This document shows positions 7,158 to 10,498 of a stretch of DNA of 10,498 nucleotides, piece after piece. The notes under the pieces are model-generated. The model did not search any database, was not told the origin of the DNA, and saw only the letters and a program-made list of their open reading frames with translations. The number at the start of each line of letters is the position of its first letter. The stretch's first letter is position 1. A program made the position numbers and the translations under genes. Origin of the DNA: Pontiellaceae bacterium (GTDB lineage Bacteria; Verrucomicrobiota; Kiritimatiellia; Kiritimatiellales; Tichowtungiaceae); the NCBI GenBank assembly GCA_029934215.1, contig JAOZMR010000078.1, positions 1 to 10,498 of the forward strand, read 5' to 3'.

Positions 7158-7664
7158 ATGAAATGCGATCTTTGTGAACAAGAAGCAGTCGTCCATATGA
7201 CGCAAGTCGTCGACGGAGAGATGAAAGAATTTCATCTCTGCGAAGAACATGCGCAGAAACAAGGGCTCGACTTCGATAGCCCCATGTCTATCACCGACAT
7301 GTTAATGGGGTTCGGGCAGCAGGCGAAACAGAGTGTCGCCCGCGACTTAACCCTAGCCTGTCCATCGTGCGGCATGGCCCGCGACGAATTCAGCAAGAGC
7401 GGACGACTTGGCTGTCCCGACTGCTATAAAACCTTCATGGCCGAACTTGCGGCGGCAATAAAAGGAATGCACCACAGCTCGCAACATACGGGCAAAATAC
7501 CTGGACGAGAAGGAACGAAAACACGCACAAAGTCGAAGATTGCCAGATGGCAGAAAGACCTCAATACCGCCGTAGCCCGCGAGGACTACGAACAAGCCGC
7601 AAAAATCCGCGACGAAATTAAAGCATTTAAAGAAACCGAGAGCTCGAAAGGCGGTGCATCATGA
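7158..7664 (+). CDS. mcsA: McsA, zinc-binding activator of protein-arginine kinase McsB
   Basis: A 168-residue cytoplasmic partner of McsB. In Firmicutes, McsA activates the kinase that marks proteins for the ClpCP protease and takes part in the metal and heat stress response. Seen: a first zinc site C3-C6-C28-H31 (starting MKCDLC, then CEEH); a second site C68-C71-C86-C89 (CPSC and CPDC); and a C-terminal UVR motif at about 128-162 (KIARWQKDLNTAVAREDYEQ and on). This order is diagnostic for McsA. ATG 7158 is chosen because the family starts at the first CxxC; an in-frame ATG at 7086 would add 24 unrelated Pro-rich residues and overlap ilvE. No Shine-Dalgarno site precedes 7158; a C-rich tract is there instead. 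It overlaps mcsB by 4 bases (ATGA), which indicates translational coupling. Confidence 0.92.
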   Translation: MKCDLCEQEAVVHMTQVVDGEMKEFHLCEEHAQKQGLDFDSPMSITDMLMGFGQQAKQSVARDLTLACPSCGMARDEFSKSGRLGCPDCYKTFMAELAAAIKGMHHSSQHTGKIPGREGTKTRTKSKIARWQKDLNTAVAREDYEQAAKIRDEIKAFKETESSKGGAS

Positions 7665-8704
7665 CACTCAACGATCTATTAGAACGTCATGGCGGATGGA
7701 TGGAATCGGGCCCCTCCGAAGGCCCCGTCATCAGCAGTCGGATTCGCCTTGCACGCAATCTGCGAGGAACCACATTCCCAGGATGGGCATCCACAGAAGT
7801 GCGCAATCGCGTATGGAGCGACATCGTTCTTGCATTCGACTCCATCGAAAAGAACGAACCCTTTTTGAGGTGGCGGATGGAAGAGCTTGCCCCGCTCGAC
7901 CGCGAACTACTCTTCGAACGTCATCTAATTAGCGGAGAACTTGCCGAGCAGAAAGATGGGTCTGGTGTATTCATAAGCGAAGACGAACGCCGCTCCGTAA
8001 TGGTAAACGAAGAAGACCACATCCGCCTACAATCCCTACAACCCGGTCTTGATCTGCAAAATGCATTAACATCAGCAGAAGCACTCGACGACGCACTTGA
8101 GCACAATCTATCGTACGCATTTTCCAGCAAACTGGGTTACCTGACTGCTTGTCCGTCCAATCTCGGCACCGGAATGCGTGCAAGCGTTATGCTACACTTG
8201 CCTGGTCTTTGTCTCACCGATGAGATCAAACCAGTCATCAACGCTGTTTCCAAAATAGGACTCGCCGTACGCGGGCTTTGGGGAGAAGGCTCAGAAGCCG
8301 CTGGGCACATGTTCCAGATATCCAACCAAATCACATTAGGAAAAACCGAAAAAGAAATCATCGAACACCTCGAACAAATTGTCCTGGAAGTGATCGACCA
8401 CGAAAAAAACGCCCGCCTACGTCTCATGGACGAGCAAGAAATCAAAGTACACGACCATATAGGACGCGCCTACGGTATTCTTGCGAACGCGATGCTCATG
8501 ACCTCAGGCGAAGCGCTGGATCTTCTTTCAGCCATTCGCATGGGAATCGATCTTGGACATCTTTCAAATATCAAGCGGCACGACATCGACAAACTATTCA
8601 TTCGAACCCATCCAGCGCACCTGCAGAGATGGTCGGGAGGAGCCCTAAACTCGGAAGCGCGCGACAAAAAACGAGCGCAGCTCATTCGCCACTTCTTGAG
8701 GTAA
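7661..8704 (+). CDS. mcsB: McsB, protein-arginine kinase
   Basis: A 347-residue guanidino kinase-fold enzyme that phosphorylates arginine side chains on proteins; phosphoarginine is a degradation tag for ClpCP in Firmicutes. Seen: SSRIRLARN (25-33), the catalytic-acid block NEEDH (116-120), CPSNLGTGMR (164-173), GEGSEAAGHMFQISNQ (from 208) and, near the C terminus, RDKKRA (334-339), which matches the RDXXRA phosphoarginine-sensing motif of McsB. All catalytic blocks are present at the usual length, so the enzyme should be active. ATG 7661 overlaps the mcsA stop and follows AAAGGCGG (7647-7654). Neither ctsR nor clpC is next to it, unlike the Bacillus operon; in PVC bacteria such as Chlamydia the pair is also found apart from them. 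A repeat element starts one base after the stop. Confidence 0.95.
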   Translation: MTLNDLLERHGGWMESGPSEGPVISSRIRLARNLRGTTFPGWASTEVRNRVWSDIVLAFDSIEKNEPFLRWRMEELAPLDRELLFERHLISGELAEQKDGSGVFISEDERRSVMVNEEDHIRLQSLQPGLDLQNALTSAEALDDALEHNLSYAFSSKLGYLTACPSNLGTGMRASVMLHLPGLCLTDEIKPVINAVSKIGLAVRGLWGEGSEAAGHMFQISNQITLGKTEKEIIEHLEQIVLEVIDHEKNARLRLMDEQEIKVHDHIGRAYGILANAMLMTSGEALDLLSAIRMGIDLGHLSNIKRHDIDKLFIRTHPAHLQRWSGGALNSEARDKKRAQLIRHFLR

Positions 8705-8705
8705 A

Positions 8706-8792
8706 TCTACTTTCGCTTCCTGGACAGGTTTCGCGTGTTCCAATGGTTGGAAAAACGTAGAAGAGGCATCCTGCCTCTGGTCTGGATGGCTG
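8706..8792 (-). repeat. 87-bp composite hairpin repeat, copy 2
   Basis: This is the reverse-complement partner of 126-212, with about 75 of 87 positions identical. It keeps both hairpins: TTCCAA-TGG-TTGGAA (8738-8752) and AGAGGCA-TCC-TGCCTCT (8762-8778). It begins one base after the mcsB stop codon and fills about half of the gap before mutY. There is no T tract behind either hairpin on the + strand, so it is not a classic terminator, though RNA hairpins here could protect the 3' end of the mcsAB message. The rest of the gap (8793-8863) shows no clear promoter. Confidence 0.85.
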
Positions 8793-8863
8793 CAGATGGC
8801 TACTTTGCCCCATTTTAACCCACCCTCTCCAACGATGGTTTTTTGTGTGTGAAGCAGGCGGAT

Positions 8864-9994
8864 ATGATTCGTTCTATGAATGGTACTAAACGATCTAAAA
8901 TTGAGGGTGCGGTAGAAGAATGTCTCCTCCCGTGGTTCGCGAAAAATGCTCGCGAACTGCCGTGGCGAAAAAATCGCACACCGTACCGCGTCTGGGTTTC
9001 CGAGATTATGCTTCAACAGACCCGCGTCGGCACGGTCATCGACTATTATCGCCGCTGGATGAAATCCTTTCCATCATGGCGTTCACTCGCCCGTGCGCCG
9101 CAGTCCGATGTGCTAAAAGCGTGGGAGGGCCTCGGCTACTATTCTCGCGCTCGGAATCTCCACGCCTCCGCTAAAATCGTCTGCGATGATTTTAATCTTG
9201 TTTTTTCCAGTGATTGGAGAAACAGAGCGGAAAATTTCCAAGGATTGGAAACGTTCCTTTGCAGTTTTCCAGGGATTGGAAAGTACACCGCAGCTGCGAT
9301 TGCGAGTTTGGCATTCAACGAAGACGCGGCGGTGGTCGATGGAAATGTGATCCGTGTTTTGAGCCGCTTATTCGCCTTTGGCGGCGACGGTAAATCGACG
9401 GCTGGCAAAAAGAAAATTCAGGCTTTTGCGGATGACCTATTGGTGAAAGGCCGCTCTGGTGAATTCAATGAAGCGATGATGGAGTTAGGCGCGCTTATCT
9501 GCCTTCCGAGAAATCCGAACTGTGCGGACTGCCCGATGCAGAAGGTCTGCACCGCATTTGCAAAAGGGGCGGTTGAAAAATATCCAAAGCTGAAGAAAAA
9601 GAAAAAAGTGCCACACATCATCGTCGGCGCAGCGGTTACTGTGAACTGTAAAGGCGAGGTTTTGGTCGCCCAGCGTAAACAAAACGATATGCTTGGTGGA
9701 CTTTGGGAGTTTCCGGGCGGAAAACTCGAACCGCACGAAACCATCGAAGAGTGCATCGCCCGCGAGCTGAAAGAAGAACTGGGTATTACTGTGGAGGTTG
9801 GCGAATTTCTCATGACCGTCAAGCACGCCTACAGCCACTTCACGATGACCATGCGTGTTTACTTCACCAAAATCATTTCTGGGCGCCCCCGTCCAATCGA
9901 CTGTGCCGATTACAGATGGGTCGCGGTTCCGGACCTTGGAACCTTCGCCTATTCAAAAGCCGACCTTCGCGTGGTTGAGTGCTTGCAAAAGTAG
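8864..9994 (+). CDS. mutY: Adenine DNA glycosylase MutY with complete C-terminal Nudix domain
   Basis: A 376-residue base-excision repair enzyme that removes adenine paired with 8-oxoguanine. Seen, numbering from ATG 8864: ELPWR; catalytic E47 in SEIMLQQT; the helix-hairpin-helix FPGIGKYTAAA (from 135); catalytic D159 in VVDGNVIRVL; and four iron-sulfur cysteines C213, C220, C223, C229 in the canonical C-x6-C-x2-C-x5-C spacing. The C-terminal domain (about 254-376) carries a complete Nudix box (286-308; E292 and RELKEELGI at 300-308), whereas in many MutY proteins this box is degenerate. A segment at about 111-124 is roughly 11 residues longer than in E. coli MutY and coincides with palindromic DNA repeats. 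ATG 8864 has AGGCGG just upstream; TTG 8843, GTG 8849 and ATG 8876 are alternatives. It is preceded and followed by repeat-rich gaps. Confidence 0.93.
   Translation: MIRSMNGTKRSKIEGAVEECLLPWFAKNARELPWRKNRTPYRVWVSEIMLQQTRVGTVIDYYRRWMKSFPSWRSLARAPQSDVLKAWEGLGYYSRARNLHASAKIVCDDFNLVFSSDWRNRAENFQGLETFLCSFPGIGKYTAAAIASLAFNEDAAVVDGNVIRVLSRLFAFGGDGKSTAGKKKIQAFADDLLVKGRSGEFNEAMMELGALICLPRNPNCADCPMQKVCTAFAKGAVEKYPKLKKKKKVPHIIVGAAVTVNCKGEVLVAQRKQNDMLGGLWEFPGGKLEPHETIEECIARELKEELGITVEVGEFLMTVKHAYSHFTMTMRVYFTKIISGRPRPIDCADYRWVAVPDLGTFAYSKADLRVVECLQK
9201..9282 (+). repeat. Three palindromes at 31-bp period inside mutY
   Basis: Within mutY the motif TTTCCA-N5-TGGAAA appears at 9204-9220 (right arm imperfect, TGGAGA), 9235-9251 (perfect) and 9266-9282 (perfect). 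The centres at 9212, 9243 and 9274 are exactly 31 bp apart. The N5 is GTGAT, AGGAT and GGGAT. Because 31 is not a multiple of three, each copy is read in a different frame: FSSDW, FQGLE and FPGIGK. The conservation is therefore at DNA level. The same palindrome, with other N5 sequences, is in both composite repeats (165-181, and the reverse complement around 8745). Confidence 0.85.
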
Positions 9995-10005
9995 CGCGAG
10001 GGGGA

Positions 10006-10174
10006 GGGCATTTCCGATTGTTGATTTCCGATTGCCGATTGAAAGAGAAGGGTCCAAACCTTGGAAGTCCAACTCTCCAAAAATCGGCAATCGACAATCG
10101 ACAATCGGCAATGCCCTTGGATGCCCAACTCTCCAAAAATCGGCAATCGGCAATCAAAAATCGGCAATGCCCTT
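10006..10174 (+). repeat. Heptad-based repeats forming a long inverted repeat
   Basis: This lies twelve bases after the mutY stop. The left arm (10006-10040) is the reverse complement of 10138-10172 with 3 mismatches in 35, and of 10082-10116 with 4 in 35. The two right arms sit in tandem 50-bp units (10069-10118 and 10125-10174, period 56), both starting CCAACTCTCC and ending ATGCCCTT. The arms are built from 7-base units of the type TCGGCAA or TCGACAA. An RNA copy could form a long stem with either right arm. There is no T tract, so it is not a standard terminator. No protein-coding signal is seen. Confidence 0.8.
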
Positions 10175-10226
10175 CAGCCTTCATACAAAACGCCCATTTC
10201 AGAGAGTTGCCTCGCAAGTTGAATGA
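10175..10226 (+). repeat. 52-bp dispersed repeat, direct copy A
   Basis: This differs from copy B (10447-10498) at only 4 of 52 positions and is the reverse complement of a more diverged copy at 71-122. It contains TTGC-CTC-GCAA, which in copy B extends to a 6-bp stem (ACTTGC-CTC-GCAAGT). It abuts the heptad repeats on its left without a gap. Confidence 0.85.
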
Positions 10227-10254
10227 CGCCAGTTCAATTCATTTTCTCTGACTT

Positions 10255-10374
10255 CCTCCGAAGTTCCTCTAGCGCAGCGGTTGTGAAAAAAATGATAAGA
10301 ATCGGTGCGTGGGATTGGTGTAGAAGAATTTTTCACAAACACTTCGTTAGAGGAGTAGAGAGGAACTTCGGAGG
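10255..10374. repeat. MITE-like imperfect long inverted repeat
   Basis: The outer arms CCTCCGAAGTTCCTCT (10255-10270) and AGAGGAACTTCGGAGG (10359-10374) are perfect 16-bp inverted repeats. Inner arms TTGTGAAAAA (10281-10290) and TTTTTCACAA (10329-10338) are a second perfect 10-bp pair. The right arm carries about 10 extra bases. The roughly 38-bp centre has no coding potential. It sits between two direct copies of the 52-bp repeat. The layout resembles a small non-autonomous element or a structured RNA; no transposase and no clear target-site duplication were seen. Long minus-strand reading frames across it are repeat-derived. Confidence 0.65.
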
Positions 10375-10386
10375 GGGAGAGGAGAT

Positions 10387-10428
10387 GAATATCGAATATC
10401 GAACAAGGAATTTCGAATTTCGAAGTGA
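10387..10428 (+). repeat. Heptad array (GAATATC / GAATTTC type)
   Basis: Six consecutive 7-base units read GAATATC, GAATATC, GAACAAG, GAATTTC, GAATTTC and GAAGTGA. The 7-bp period matches that of the TCGGCAA-type array at 10006-10174 but the unit sequence differs. It lies between the MITE-like element and repeat copy B. Confidence 0.7.
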
Positions 10429-10446
10429 GAGGCATTTTCAATGACC

Positions 10447-10498
10447 CAGCCCTCATACAAACCGCCCATTTCATAGACTTGCCTCGCAAGTTGAATGA
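10447..10498 (+). repeat. 52-bp dispersed repeat, direct copy B
   Basis: This second direct copy runs to the edge of the window, matching 10175-10226 at 48 of 52 positions. It keeps the stem ACTTGC-CTC-GCAAGT. The repeat may continue beyond the window. Confidence 0.85.

Noticed and set aside
8645..9016. 123-residue minus-strand reading frame across the mcsB-mutY gap
   Set aside because: It covers the ends of two well-supported genes and repeat copy 2. Its similarity to a frame at 109-315 comes from the shared repeat.
9201..9282. CRISPR-like regular spacing of short repeats
   Set aside because: There are only three 17-bp palindromes with 14-bp gaps, inside a conserved mutY reading frame, and no cas genes are seen.
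10199..10489. 96-residue minus-strand reading frame downstream of mutY
   Set aside because: It runs through the 52-bp repeats, the MITE-like inverted repeat and the heptad array, and has no recognisable domain or ribosome-binding site.
1..10498. tRNA, rRNA or riboswitch
   Set aside because: No cloverleaf, rRNA-like stretch or known riboswitch core was recognised in any gap.

Overview
The window is a bacterial chromosomal segment in which every recognisable gene lies on the + strand. The gene set fits a Gram-negative-type cell of the PVC group: a LolD-like lipoprotein exporter ATPase, an mcsA-mcsB pair without an adjacent ctsR or clpC, and a MutY with an active-looking Nudix tail. Verrucomicrobiota or Kiritimatiellota is my best guess, but it is an inference from gene content and the many short palindromic intergenic repeats; no rRNA or other marker is present.

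Layout. Bases 1-33 may be the 3' end of an upstream gene. Bases 34-413 carry no convincing gene: they hold a 52-bp repeat (71-122), an 87-bp composite hairpin repeat (126-212), two tandem hairpins of which the second looks like an intrinsic terminator (211-267), and a possible promoter (290-318). A very large gene follows (414-5552), a DUF4011-type superfamily 1 helicase with a C-terminal Vsr/DUF559-like nuclease, resembling single-gene anti-phage proteins. Five bases after it comes a lolD-like ABC ATPase gene (5558-6229), and six bases later ilvE (6236-7102). Then come mcsA (7158-7664) and mcsB (7661-8704, 4-bp overlap), encoding the protein-arginine phosphorylation machinery. A second, inverted copy of the 87-bp repeat begins one base after the mcsB stop (8706-8792). 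mutY follows (8864-9994). Bases 9995-10498 have no convincing gene and are dense with repeats: a long heptad-based inverted repeat, two direct copies of the 52-bp repeat, and between them a MITE-like inverted repeat and another heptad array.

How the genes relate. Helicase, lolD and ilvE are spaced like one transcription unit with good Shine-Dalgarno sites, although their roles (defence or DNA metabolism, lipoprotein export, amino-acid metabolism) are unrelated. mcsA and mcsB are translationally coupled and act together in protein quality control. mutY is a stand-alone DNA repair gene flanked by repeats on both sides.

The most interesting signal is inside mutY. The palindrome TTTCCA-N5-TGGAAA (with small variations) occurs three times at exactly 31-bp centre-to-centre spacing, each copy in a different reading frame. 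The same palindrome is part of both intergenic 87-bp repeats. That points to a DNA-level element (a protein-binding site or a mobile palindrome) written into a conserved coding sequence. Other points of note are the complete Nudix box in MutY, the C-rich/G-quadruplex-capable tract where the mcsA ribosome-binding site should be, and the helicase-nuclease packed directly against a housekeeping gene.
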